Origin: Fasciolopsis buskii
Taxonomy: Eukaryota > Platyhelminthes > Trematoda > Plagiorchiida > Fasciolidae
Assembly (NCBI GenBank): GCA_008360955.1
Contig: LUCM01009828.1
Coordinates: forward strand, 9,344 to 73,343
DNA length: 64,000 nucleotides
Direction: 5' to 3'
Shown here: positions 33,795-46,500 of the stretch, piece after piece
How positions within the stretch are numbered: the first letter of the stretch is position 1
How the letters are laid out: every line of letters starts with the position of its first letter
Made by a program: the position numbers and the translations under genes
Notes under the pieces: generated by a model
The model's database searches: none
What the model was told of the DNA's origin: nothing
The model's input: only the letters and a program-made list of their open reading frames with translations

Positions 33795-36060
33795 CTGGCT
33801 CATCATCGTCAGCACTAAACAACAACGCGGGCTTCACTGGCCGCTGCCTTTTCACATAGTTACATTTTGCTATAAAAAGAGAAAATATCCAAAGAAAACA
33901 GGAAGGAAAAAGATAAGATGCCGCTGCAGCCAACACACGGAACACAGTCTAAGTGTACAAACGCACTCTTTCAATCATTCTGATTCGATAGAAAGTGGCG
34001 ACACGATCGCCACTGTTCACGGTTCACCGCCATATCCTTCAGTGTCTCCAGCCAGCAAGTCGACGAGTCTTTCGGACCCCAACCACGAAGACGTAAGACG
34101 CCTACTTTACCTAAGTTCGCTGTACATTTTCTCATTCCACACTGCCACGTCACCGTTGGACTCCACATGGCTTCTTCCATTCCTTGGGTGGAACACAAAA
34201 TAGTGCGCGATATGGTAGACGAATGTTCGCCATACGTAACACGTGACCCAACCATCGTAGTCTACTAAATTTCATACGCTGAGAAAAGCTGTTCTCAGAA
34301 GTGGCACCCAATACCAGATTCCTAACCTCACTATTACTCACCCGGTCACTCCATCCAATCTTAGCCATACTACGTAGACATGTTGTCGAAAACCTCCAAC
34401 CGACGAACATCTCCCACACGCATAATCCACGTCTCGCAACCGTACAACAAAACTGAGTGCACTGCGGCACAGTACACACGACCTTTCAACTTCAGTGAAA
34501 TATCAGGCCGACGCCACAAGTGTTTCAATCCAGCGTAAGCTGCACGAGCCTTGGATATACGCGTATTTACCTCCACTCCCGAGCTACCATCGTTAGACAC
34601 GCAGCTGCCGCGGTAGGTGAAACGGTCTACAATCATTAGTTCCTCTCCGCTCAGCACCACGTTCGGCACTACTGACGTCCAATCCTGTAACAGCACTTTG
34701 CACTTTGATGGTGCAAATCACATGCCAAACCGAGCGACCGATCTCGAGATTCCATCTAGTACGCGTTGTGCATAGTGCGCAGACTCGAAAAAGCACAAAG
34801 TCATCTGCGTAGTGTGGGTCACATAGGTTCCCTCCATTTCCCAGTTCGATTCCCACATTCTGGAGATTTTCTAAGGCATCTTTCATCACCTTGTCCATGA
34901 CGAAGTTGAATAGCAATGGAGAGATGGGATACCCTTGTCAAACGCCACTAGTCGTTTCGAATGAACGTGACAGTTCACCGTATACCCTAACGCGAGTACA
35001 ATGCTCGTAACAGGTTCACAAACTTCGTTGGCTCACCCTTCTGGTGGGGAGCACTGAGTATTGCTGATCGATCCACGGATTCGAAAGCACCTTTCAAGTC
35101 GAGGAAGACTACGGTCGTAGGGCGGCGGTGCGTGTGGCGCGTCTCGAGTAACTGTCGGAGAGTGAATATCTGGTTGATGTAACCTCGACCTGGACGAAAT
35201 CCGGCCTGCTGTTCGCGGATGTTACTCTCGCGAATCGGTGTCAAACGGCGCAGCATTATCGATGCCAACACCTTAGTAACTACCGAAATTAAACTAATGC
35301 CACCATGACTGCTACAGTCACTCCGTGTGCCCGTCTTGAAGATGGGTATAATCAGTGACTCACCCCACGATAACGCAATACGCTCCTCGTTCCAAATATC
35401 GCGAAGTAAGGCTGTAAGAGTCTTTGATAGGTTTTCCCCACCCAGTTTGGAAAGAACTGGGAAATGTTCGTCGGGACCGGCAGCTTTTCCCCTCTCCAGA
35501 ATTCGAATATACAACTCTACTTCGATTTCCTTTGGAGGGTCAAGAGACATCTCCAAAGGATTTGCAGCTGCAGACGTTGAACTAAATACGTCAGCGTGTG
35601 GCCGGCTAAACTGATCCTTGAACTGCTCTACCCAACGGTAGAGCTTTTGCTCTCCAGTTCTATCTCACACGACTTCAATAACCGAAGTTCACTGCCCACC
35701 CCCGCCGCTGTCGCGTATAAGCTTAGATAGTGTTTGACGGTTACCTGAAGCGGACGCCACTTCCATCTCTTCGGCTACCTTAACCCACCAGTTTTCGCAG
35801 TCATTCTTAAGGCTTATCGTCAACTGACGCTGCAACTGCCGACGCATCTTATTCATTTCCTTGGAGTTAGGCAGCTCGCGTTTTTGCTCCATTAGAATTA
35901 GCGATTCTTGAGAGATCGAGTGTTTTTGATGAACACTAGATATGGGACCGCAGGCGAAATTCGCTGCCAAATGCATAGCCTGCTTAATTTGATCCTACTG
36001 ATCGTCTTCATTGCTGCTCATCGAAGTTCTTAGTCCCTCGGATAGTTTCTATTCACAGAT
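33795..36060 (-). pseudogene. RTE/SR2-like non-LTR retrotransposon, reverse transcriptase region (5'-truncated)
   Basis: Reading the minus strand, a linker precedes the RT (IKQAMHLAANFACG, NDCENWWVKVAEEMEVASAS). Then come RILERGKAAGPDEHFPVLSK, SLIIPIFKTGTRSDCSSHGG, REQQAGFRPGRGYINQIFTL, TTVVFLDLKGAFESVDRSAI, TSGV-stop-QGYPIS near 34940 and PHYADDFVLF. The catalytic YADD is at 34800-34811. The C-terminal region follows (SCVSNDGSSGVEV, LKHLWRRPDISLKLKGRVYC, LYGCETW, LRWLGHVLRMANIRLPYRAL, RLRGWGPKDSSTCWLETLKD). A 3' UTR ends in GATGATGA near 33795. The endonuclease domain is missing. The catalytic residues are kept, but stops and frameshifts break the frame. Confidence 0.9.
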
Positions 36061-39000
36061 ATTGCGAACAGCCGAATCAGACAGACGTTCGATGGCCAAT
36101 CAGGTTTGTGGCCTGCGTCGATTTCCGTTTCGGTGCAGCAAGAATTGCATTAAGACTAACATGGTCCGATTCGATGTACGTAGTCCAATATGATCTACAG
36201 TTCTGGACAGAACCGCGCCAACGGCAGCTTACTGCAATATGGCCGATCTGACTCAGATCGCCTGTCGAGTTAGAGCGCCATGTCGCTGTGCGACGCGAAC
36301 TGTGTCGTAAATTCGTTCTAGACAGGAATAAATTACTGTCCGCACGAATTTGGATAAGTCTTTCCCCGTTATCCTTTCGCTGAGCAGCCGAGGCGCTGGT
36401 TATGTCCCACTACTGCTGAGTGTCTTGAATCCCACGAAACATGCTCCTTTTTCTACATCAGTTCATAAGACCATAGACTATTGCCAGGCAGTGATTCCTC
36501 GTTCGCTTAAATCTCATTAAGAATAAATGGAGGACAGATACAGGATCCTTTTTCACTTTAATTCAAAAGGTACACAAATTATGCAGCATACACAGAAAGG
36601 CGCTGACAAATTTTGTGGTTGTAATGGATTGCTTTGTGAAGTTGAATAATGCAACAGGGTAAACTGAATGACAACTTGTCTCCAGCCCAATACACAAATA
36701 AATTATGTGAAAGACCGGTAATAGGTTATCGGTCAGCCGTCTCAATAAAGAGTTGCGTACGACGAAGCGATGCACTTGTTGATTCATCTGTTATAATCGT
36801 TTGTGTTTACGACTACTGTAAACGAAATGCTTTCCCGTTGATTGAATGACCAATGACTGCTACCTCTTTGTCGATATTTTTGAAATTTTCGACTACCTGA
36901 TATCTTCCATTGTACACCTGCTGCAGATGTTGGTGCAAAATTGCACATGCTTTCTGATCATAGATAATAGTGTACCTAGATTTTTCCAAAACTAAACTTT
37001 CCAGTCAGCCTATGCACCTCGATATTTGTCGTCTGCATGTCCTCCTGAGGTCACCAGTGTTTAGTAATATCATGGTGCTTTCATAGAAGTTGTTCTGCTA
37101 TGGCAGTTCCCCCCAACCAGTCTTTTAAGACGGGTGATACGGTGCGTCCCAGGATTATCAGGAACAGCCGATCGTTTGCATTCAACTTCTTTAGCACACG
37201 ATTCGCAAAGCTTAAATTTCATTTTCACGAAATCTGAAGCTACGCTTGCGGGGAAATAAATAGAACCTGGAGAATCTTTGAGCAGTAGAATTTGATTGGC
37301 ATTAATATTGGAATAGATCACCATAAAATCGCACATTCACTCCAACCATAAGTGAAGATCCATTTAACAATTGGTGATTCGCCAAGATCAGTTAGTTGAC
37401 TATCTCAGACCGGACGTTTGTTGTGAGCCCATCGATAGTTATTTGACAGCTGCAATATCGTCAGATGCGAAGTGTTGCTCTATCCCCTAACTGCTTTCAA
37501 AGTGAAACAACGACACAATTCTTCACAAATGCAAAACGAGAAGTCATCGGTACCCCTGTTGTTGAGCTTGACAAGAGGACTTAATACTGTGCCCATGGGA
37601 TGGAAAAACTGCAGCCAAGTGTTGTTAGGAAATTTCACCATTGTTCGTTCCCATCAACTCCAGCAAGAATAACCAGGTCCAGAAAAAAGCGCTTCGTTTT
37701 GTAGATTTTCTATGGTTAACTGATAACTGACCTTCTCATGCAGCTTTTCCGTCAAGCTTAGGATGGAATCAGTCAGTACGATGTCGTCGCAGTTGTGCTG
37801 ACCCGGGCAGTGGATATAAAGACTCGACGTTCACTACTTTCATTGCCGTTACGGTGCTCGTAAGTTCACCAGAGAATGTGACAGCCAGAATCCTTTGATT
37901 GATCAATCATTATTCATTTCATCTGATTCTCATCCAACAGAAACGGAATTACTCTCAGGTTTTGGCCAGTAGTTTCGTTTTTATCCTCGAACATCATGTG
38001 TTCACACATTCTACTCATTTTATCCCTTTTCTGGAGAAAAATCTGATATTATAGCAAGGTTATTGCTGATAAAGTTCTAGTTTGCAAGTACGAATACAGA
38101 CGGCAGCATATTCGTGTAGTTAAATACTGGGTGCATGGGCAAACTCGAGAGCATGTATGCAGCGGGCGTTTTAATCAAACTTACAATGAATGCATAAGAT
38201 GAGACCGGTGGTTTTGGTGAATCACTAACAAATTTTGCCTTGGGATAATGTGACACATAAGTCATGTATTCTGGGCACACAGACGATACTTGGGAATATC
38301 TGGCGAAATGGAAATTCATATCTGGGACAATGAGATAATTTGCGTTACTTTTCAAATTACATAGGAAGAAAAAATTTGTCTTCTGCATATTTCTCGCTGC
38401 TGTATGTGGTTTTGAATAATAGCTAAAAGCAGTTAGTAAATATGAATACCCTTGGATGTTTATTAGGCCATATGGGAGTAGACCAGTGCGGTTTCCACAG
38501 GGCAGCTGCAGGAATTCATAATGCGTATACATGTATAACACAACAACCTTTTGGCCGAATGCTCGTTTCAGACTGGATTGTTTTAGTAGTCGTTAAGTCA
38601 ACTCATTTAGGGATTTTGAGAACTGTCGACTGCACCGAGAAACGAATCGTTTTATTTCACCTGCCGAGATTAAAGCCCCTAAACGGCCAGTGTCGAGCAC
38701 AAAAAGGAAGTTACTGGAGCACAGAAAGATAAACGGGGATGGGTTTTTAACCGTAATTAGGTATTTACAAGACTACTAAGGTAAACAAATATGTAATTTA
38801 GGTTCGCTCTTCTGATGTTATACTTGAATTGGATATACCTGTAAGCACTGCTTTTGTGCTTACACTGATGTGGAATGTTCCCACTTTTCTGAATCACCAG
38901 TGATTACTGTTATGTTGCTCATGTTGTCGAAATTAAATGGCGAAATTTCATTCCATTTTGGTCTCGATTCACAGTATGGGTGATTTCGAGAATAACCATT

Positions 39001-40173
39001 CCACCAATGAATCATTCCCCGGGAAACGGCTTTCAAAATTTAGCTAGCGTAAATTCCAGACCAGTGAGACAATGAAACAATTGAAGCCAGTAGGCTGAAC
39101 ATGGATCATTCAAACAGCTCACTTTCGAAATCGTGCAAACATCCAGTCGGTTCCCCTTTTTACCCTCGTAATCCGACTCCGGTTTCACAATCATTAAGTT
39201 TCTTCTTTTGAGCATCATCATTACGACACTAATCCGATTACCCCAGTTGATATGTCCAACTCTCTTGTCACGTGCGCCTTGTTGTCCGGTCGAGGTCTGG
39301 TTGTGTTATTTAGGCTTACCTGTCTTTAGTTTCTTTTGATTTGATCACAACACTTTTCGTGGCTTTCTCAGTTGGTTTTTCTATTAAAAGCACGCAGTGG
39401 GCTGGGCATTCCCGATAGTCACTAAGGCTATCTACTGGGGGAGGAGCAAGGCAATCAAAGTCTTGGAAATTAGAATGGCATATAATCAAACAGGGTTCCA
39501 AACAGGGTTCAAACAGGTCTGAAATGATAGCGGGCCAGACAACAACGAATTGTCGTCTCCCAACTAAGTGAATGGTGGACTTGAGATTCGCTCATTTGAC
39601 CACTTTGGTGACAGACATCTAGTTCATTTAATGACAACCGGTCGATTGGTAGTGTGGGCTTCGTAAATCTAGTCGACTGTTCCTGGAACAATCTCCGCTG
39701 CATCAGCAAGTAGCCATCAGCTACTAAAGCATATCACACAAGGATACAAATTGGATCGCGTTTTGCTTTACTCTGTTTAACGCCCTCGGCATCGTGTACC
39801 ATTTAGGTATCCGCAATGGATGAATAAACCAAAATGGAATTCCGTATGTAATTAAAAACAAAAGTTTTCGGACAGAATTCGTTTTTTTTTGACTGTGGTT
39901 GGATGGAATCATGCATCGAAATGGAAGATTTTACTGCGAATGTTGTCCTGTGGTTAGATAGCTCTCCATCCGACTAAATAGTCAGTCTAGCGATTCCGGG
40001 AGGTGCTGCTGGGAAGGAGTTTGCAGGCATCCAACGTAGAATGCCCAACAGCAAAGCAAAATGCTGCGAAACGAATCTTATTGATTGTACCTGACATCGT
40101 TCAATATTATCGTCAGCCGGAATTTTTATCGCAGATCCTTGGGATTAACTTTAAAATCGTATGGTTAGGGTAC

Positions 40174-40174
<1 letters not shown>
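36061..40174. other. No recognisable gene
   Basis: About 4 kb without a recognised element. The longest frame is 38077-38541 (minus, 154 codons), which includes GYSYLLTAFSYYSK, faintly like an integrase stretch but without the rest of the domain. Confidence 0.45.

Positions 40175-40215
<41 letters not shown>
40175..40215. repeat. TA dinucleotide microsatellite (left of Penelope-like fragment)
   Basis: About 20 TA units. A second TA tract occurs at 40985-41019, on the other side of a Penelope-like coding fragment. Confidence 0.95.
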
Positions 40216-40218
<3 letters not shown>

Positions 40219-40289
40219 ACCTTTTACTCCGAATTAAGACTCGCTATCAGACGTGAATGATTTAATACATGCCACCTATGGGGCTGTAT

Positions 40290-40960
40290 GCACACACCGC
40301 TCCACCGAGGTTGCATATCATGCAGCACGATAAAACTGTGAAAAACAGAAAACTCAGACTTCTCAACTTGTTCAGTACAAAAGGATACCCAAACAGCTTC
40401 ATCAGCCTTTGTTCTGGGGGCAGCAAGGAGAAACTGAAGAATAACGGGAAAGCAATTATTACGCTACCTTGCATACGGGGACGTCACAACCAACAGAGCG
40501 GCTGCTCAAACTTTTGGGTATCAAAATCCCCCGTGAACTTATGGGCATGTTGCTGTTCGCCGAGTGGACTACCATAATCAATTCGGAATAATCCACGCCA
40601 TTCCGTGCATGGGTTTGTACGATTGATGAGACAGGCAAACAACTATGCATTCACGTACACGAATGCAAACAAGCTTTGACACGGGCTGCCGATGCTCACA
40701 GGTTTGGAATCACTGTAGACAGACAGGGACTGAGGTCAACAGCCCCAAACCAAAGGCGATTGTCCGAGATAGAGAAAAAGGGAGCATTTGGTCCTCGGCC
40801 AGCTACACTCGACCAAATCGGTCAACCGACACCCTGAAATGGATCATTGTCACGTCAAACTGACAAAATCAAACGAGACCGGTACTGCACAATGACGAAA
40901 CAGGCAGATGTAAAACACACTGGAATATGTGGAACTAGCCGTTCGATTCACACGCTTAAT
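40290..40960 (+). pseudogene. Penelope-like element, C-terminal fragment with GIY-YIG-type region
   Basis: The first frame reads LRLLNLFSTKGYPNSFISLC, then NNGKAIITLPCIRGR, matching the post-RT linker of Penelope-like elements (LKxNGYPxxFI...VxLPFIxG). After a frameshift, ERLLKLLGIKIPRELMG and ETGKQLCIHVHECKQALTRA match the end of the linker and the GIY-YIG endonuclease region (IGxTGKQLxTRxxEHxxAL). Stops and a missing RT core show a dead fragment. It has little direct similarity to the copy at 61470-62558, so it belongs to another subfamily. Confidence 0.65.
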
Positions 40961-40982
40961 CACTCAAGTTGAAAAACGAGTC

Positions 40983-40984
<2 letters not shown>

Positions 40985-41019
<35 letters not shown>
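40985..41019. repeat. TA dinucleotide microsatellite (right of Penelope-like fragment)
   Basis: About 17 AT units, mirroring the tract at 40175-40215. Confidence 0.95.
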
Positions 41020-41021
<2 letters not shown>

Positions 41022-41794
41022 GACCGGCTTGAAATCAGGCGGGTAGCCGAAGCAACAAAGATGAAAAGATAAAGGTAAGTGACGAACAGTCGTAATGGTT
41101 GATTAATAAAAAGGTCAAAAAATTGTTTCGTTTTTTCCCGTGCAGGTTTTGACATTATCCCGGCTGTTTTTTGTACTATTTTGGATACAGAAATTCAGAG
41201 AAGATGTACAACACCAAGGCCGTTAATTTCGATTAAGAGGTGTATCGCCCAGCATCTCTAATCAACGACAATCCACATTTCGAATGTCATGGCCAGGAAG
41301 ACAGTAGGCACCAAACCGATTCCAGAACTGACACAAACTTCCGCTAATCTCCATCCCAAGTCACATAGTTTGTATCCTGCTTGGGTTACTCCAACCCGGT
41401 CCAGTACGCGCAAAGAGAACATGATGGGGAGTGAAGGTAGGAGAGGAGCCGTGTGTAACATCTGTCCAAACCATAAAAGGTGATATGGGGCAGGTTACCT
41501 CAGTCATACGCTGACAGTCTACATCAAACACACTACCACGTATCTCGTCACTAATTGCCCTAAGTTCCTGCCAGGATCGAGCAACGCTTCGAGGTAGGGC
41601 TTTAGTAAGTCGATAGGAACCTTGGCCGGATAATGTTTTAATCTTTTTAATTAAATTTTATCCAGCCATACTGATAGTAATATTTACAATTTCAGGCAGA
41701 CTGAAAAAAGTAACATTATTCATGTTTGTTTATCTCGGAATATTTTTTATTTGATTGTGCTGCATTGCATAGACCTTTGTGTACAAAATTAATG
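41020..41794. other. No recognisable gene
   Basis: Short frames open on both strands around 41258-41483 have no recognised motif. Confidence 0.45.
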
Positions 41795-43545
41795 TCGCAT
41801 TTCAGTCAAAAATGCAAGGGGAAAGAAATAAAAATAGGGGAAAAATTACAGCCACCAACTTGTTAAAATGTGAAAAACTCATCGAGGAATAATCAGAGCA
41901 CATCATGATAGGCTGTTCAGGAATTCGGATGGGACACGGTCACGATATGTCAAAAAATATGGGACAGTGGAAGTCCCATAGATACTGATTCTAGAGGGTA
42001 TGGAACGAAAAGCGGATTGTGCAGAAATAAGAGATCGGTGCTAAATGATCGTTATTTAGAGGATGCTTAGGATCTGAAAGAACTTTGTGAGCGAATTTCC
42101 CACATGTTGATAAGTGCTGATCACATAGATTGAAGGAAAACTCAGATAGTGTTATAAAAGACACGGCAAACTGATAGCCCCCGGCGAACAATTTTAAAGT
42201 CTGTTTTATGTAAACTTGGAAAAATGACAGGAGAGTGTTGAGGATGGATTGGAAAAACATTGGTATACAAATCGGGAGATGTTGTTTTGTTTCACTTTGT
42301 AGTGCCGAAGCTTCCTGATTTGAAATGACGGGAAATGAGAAGTCCACTTCAGGTTTTTATCAATAGTAGTTCCTGGATGTTTCACAGAATCAAACCTGGT
42401 AAGAGTTTTTGAGTTGATGAACGGCGTTTCGCATGGGTAGAAATGCATCGCGCACGTGAATCACTACGGGATTTATGGACGTGCTCCTTGCTTCGTCTTG
42501 GAGATTCCAGTTTCTGGGTAGAGATATGGCCATTTGAAAAGACTCTGTTTTCCAAAGGATAACAGATATCAAAGATTGCATTGGCCATTTCTGTTAAACG
42601 TCTGATATTGTCACTGAGCATGAGTTCAAAAGAAAGACGTGTGAAAGAGATTTCTGAAGAAGAGTGAGGTTGTTATGTGAAAAATCAGGGGGGGAGGGGT
42701 AAGCTTGGATCTGAACTCTTTTTGCCTGAAGGAATGGAAGGCTGCCCTAGAGTATATCATGGGCCTTGATAGAAGCAGACAATAAAGACTACTTGAAATT
42801 GGAACGCGCAGTTTCAAGGAAAATAACTCAGGGTGGTTGGTCACAACTCTATCTAAAATGAAACAGCTTCTGGTGGGAGGAACGCAGAGGTCAGGTAAAT
42901 CAAACACAGTCAGTGGCAGGGTAGATGCGTGATTGAAATCATCGGTAAGAGGGACAACAAATGCTAAAATGGAGTCGAAAATAAATTTGATGTTATATTG
43001 CGAGCTGAAAAGGGTAATATATATGTTCATTATGATTGTACTGGTATGGCGAGAAAACCTAGAATGACATTGTGTTACGAGATAGCCAGTCCCACAAAGC
43101 GAGTACGTATAAATAACTTCGGACTTGCCAGACCAGAAGGAGTTTATGCATGTTCCCACACTGGCTCCAGTTGTCTTGTTCGAAACGCCGTCCTGGTGAT
43201 GGAATAGGAATCTGTCCATCGACACGAGTGAATCAGCAATATCCGGATTCAGTCCCGATTCTTGCATGCGGATGATACAAGTGTGAACGTGAATCGGTGA
43301 TTGGAGTACGAGGGACGGATCCGACACTTTCGCAAACAGAGAATGGACGTTGGTATTCAACAATGTCGGAATGGACATCTTGTCTGGAAGAGTGCATTTA
43401 AGAGCTGCCTGCTAGCCAGTACGAGTGCCTGTTTTATATGGATAAGATCCTTGAGGTGCAGCAGTGCGCAATTCCAGTCCATGTTGAGAAACATTACAGT
43501 TTTTAAACAACAATCCGATCGATTGTAGCTGCAAACGGAGACCAT
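41795..43545 (-). pseudogene. CR1-like non-LTR retrotransposon with internal deletion
   Basis: The minus strand from 43378 encodes an apurinic-type endonuclease domain: LLNTNVHSLFAKVSDPSLVL, DIADSLVSMDRFLFHHQDGV, LTDDFNHAS (GDFNH motif) and CFILDRVVTNHPELFS (NILDLVLTN motif). Immediately downstream, 42448-41991 encodes only the far C-terminus of the reverse transcriptase (FDSVKHPGTTIDKNLKWTSH, FVYQCFSNP, FAHKVLSDPKHPLNNDH). The RT fingers and palm, including YxDD, are absent, so a deletion removed the core. The 3' end matches 32015-32340. Confidence 0.75.
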
Positions 43546-46500
43546 GATCGAACCAAATATCCGACAAGGGTACTACGAACTAAGGAGGTGAGAACTGTAA
43601 TAGAGCTAGTCAAAGGGCGCGCGCACGATCCATTCCTATGAATTTATAACTCAAAGATAGTAGTTTAAGAATGAAGACTACTTCTGAACGGTGTTCCTTA
43701 AAGTACAAGAAGAACAGGATTTTTTAAGGCTCTTTCCCGAAAACCAAAATGGATTTTCCTGATGAGCAGGCGGTTACCAACAATCCATCAGATGATAAAC
43801 AGCAAACTGCTAGCTTTAAGAACTTCGCATCAATCAATCAGTCTTAAAAGTCTGACTGGCGCGTTTTGAATAGCTCAAGCAAAAACCGAGCCGTGGATCA
43901 CAGTCTTACGGACAAACCTCGCTCATATCAGTTAAATCGGCTCCTGTTGAAGGCAGGTTTGTAACAGAACAGTTTGAATCACTTGTGTGCTAGAAGCATT
44001 ATGATGACAGTATGGAAGTTGGGATGTACAGTCCTAAGCCTCAATATAAGATTCCACTTCGTCAGTCACCGTTTAACTTTGCATTGACTCTACCTGCCGT
44101 TTCGTTGCTTGTTTGCAACAGCTAGTCAGAGATGGACGATTCAGACTGCCTAAAAGGGAACGAGTTAGATGAAGGTGTCAGAATCTTTGACACCAGTAGG
44201 TTGTTCTTCGTGACTTCTCGGATGGTGCTCGAAAATCGCTGGATTTCTCTGATTGAATTGTTTGTTAGTCACTGTCACTGACATAATTTTACGCCACATC
44301 ATTTTACTTTATCCCGATTAACCAGAAAAGAATACGTTTCACCCATTTCTTGTTTTCGATGAAGACCATATGATATCTGTTTAAATCAGCTGTGTTTTTA
44401 AAAATGATGAAAGTACTCCGATGTCGTCCAGTTTGTGAACATTAGACACAGACCTTATTTTTGGGTTCTCAAATACATATTGCTAAGGAGTTGCCACTAC
44501 ACTTGCGCAGTAATGCATGATAATGGTAGCAGCAAGTGCTCCGACGTCTTAGCCATCTTTTCACATCTGGCATTGATGTTGAATAAGGATTAAGAAAGAT
44601 TGTGAAGATGCAGTTCCCATCTTCATGCCCCAGAAAGTCTGTCTAGGTCTCTACATTAAAAACTTTCTCGTTTCTTCCAAAAAGTAACATTATTTTACCT
44701 CCCAACTCTTGTTCCGTTATCACGTACCTGATAGTTAGGATTGTATCGATTCACACTTGTAATGCAGTGAAAATACTGTTCAAATTATCTTGTGCATAAT
44801 TCACAAAATTTGCCCCGGGGAATTTTATACATATAGTTCAATGAAATTAAAGTTTAGGTGGTTCTAATAGGTTTGCAGACTCCCACTTAGTTGGTACCTT
44901 CCATTTCGTCGCACCTTTCACATCGTCAAGGCGATGCGCAAATTTGGGCCAGCGTTGAATCAGAATGATTTTCCAAAATGTGCACACTAATCCTTGTACT
45001 GGTTTATTTCTATGTCTGGACAGTGTTTTCCGCGACAAAATCATTTTGTGGCTGTCCTCGATGAAATTCTGGGCTTATGCTCAGTTTGTAACACTTTCAA
45101 TTCGCGCACCTTAGACTCAGTAACATAGAACGCCGGAACGTGATAATAACTTCACGCACCAGCATGCTGGTGAACATTGTACTTAGGTGCAAATAAACTG
45201 TGAAGTGCGTCGTCCAATCAATAGCGAAATTCCGTAAAACACCGCCTATATAAGACGACTATTTACTAATGATCTTGTCAATCGTTCTCACGTGACTTTC
45301 AAATTCCGCTGAACCTTATTGTAGCCAGCAAAGACATTGTGTTTGTATAGCTATTGCGTTACCTTTGATTTGCACAAGGCATTAACGTGTTTGTGACGAT
45401 CGCGTAGGAATTCAGCTCACTACAGCCAAGAAGCCAAGAAAATCTATTTCGAGCTTTAATGCAATTCAGCCATTATGTAACCCATAGGCCGTCATGTATG
45501 CATACTTGTGTGTCGATGCTGGATGATGCACACACTGGGATTCGATACACGTTGGTTTTCTGCTTATCCATTCATGGGGTTGGCCATGTAACCCTTCGAA
45601 GATAGACACTTTAGTGTATACCAGAATAAGAGTTACCACGAATGAAAACAAGGCCTGGACAGCGCAATCTCGCGTGAACGCACGCAGACGAGACGGTTAT
45701 TAGTTGCCCGTGAATACATACACACATACATACATACACACGTGGATACATGTAAACATGCATAGGATAGACATGCTGCATGGATGAAAAATCAAAGAGG
45801 TATTGGGTAAATGAATCGGAATGAACTCGGCAGCGGTGGGAGTGCTGGCTCGAGCTCAACGGGGAAGACTGAAAGCCCACAGAATTTCGTGTTGTTGCTC
45901 CGATTAGTGCCATAGTTTCAATTCCCCGTCCTAGGGTTCCCCTCTGTGAATGATAATACTGTGTTCGCGATCGGTTCTTGTCATCAATGCGTTGCTTCCT
46001 CTCACCGAAATTACATTATGCTTACAGCCAAAATAAGCCAGTTTGTCTTTGAAAGGTTGGTTTGATCCTCGTGGTGTTCCACGACTGCCAATATTCATTA
46101 AACTAAGCATTTTCTCAACCGAAATTGCGGTGGCTTGGATAGGGCTGACGTTAAATGGACCACATGTGTCCTTCAAAAATAGCCCTTGGAGAATGTTTAT
46201 GGGTAAGTTAGTTTGATGAACAGAGCCTGAACTTATAAATCGATATTTATTTTAATACTCCGTACTGAACAGAAGGATCTCAGACATGACCACTTGGAAA
46301 CAGGTCTGTGAATTTCAACTGGGCGTCGCGCGTTTGCATGCTTTGATTTCTGGTAGAATCCAATCTAATGACCCTGTCAAACGACCGACTGATAAGTCCA
46401 CTGTGTCGGATTGTCCTGTTTGATCTGGAGGCCAATAGAAAACTTTGGCATGCATAAAGCGCGCACAGCTAAGCTGATCCGTATGGATGGACCACTGTGA

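Noticed and set aside
38077..38541. 154-codon minus frame with a GYSYLLTAFSYYSK stretch like an LTR-element integrase
   Set aside because: Only one short resemblance; the DDE context and zinc-binding region are absent.
46028..46202. Plus-strand exon between CTTACAG and GTAAGT
   Set aside because: All three frames contain stops. The minus-strand frame across it also lacks a family match.
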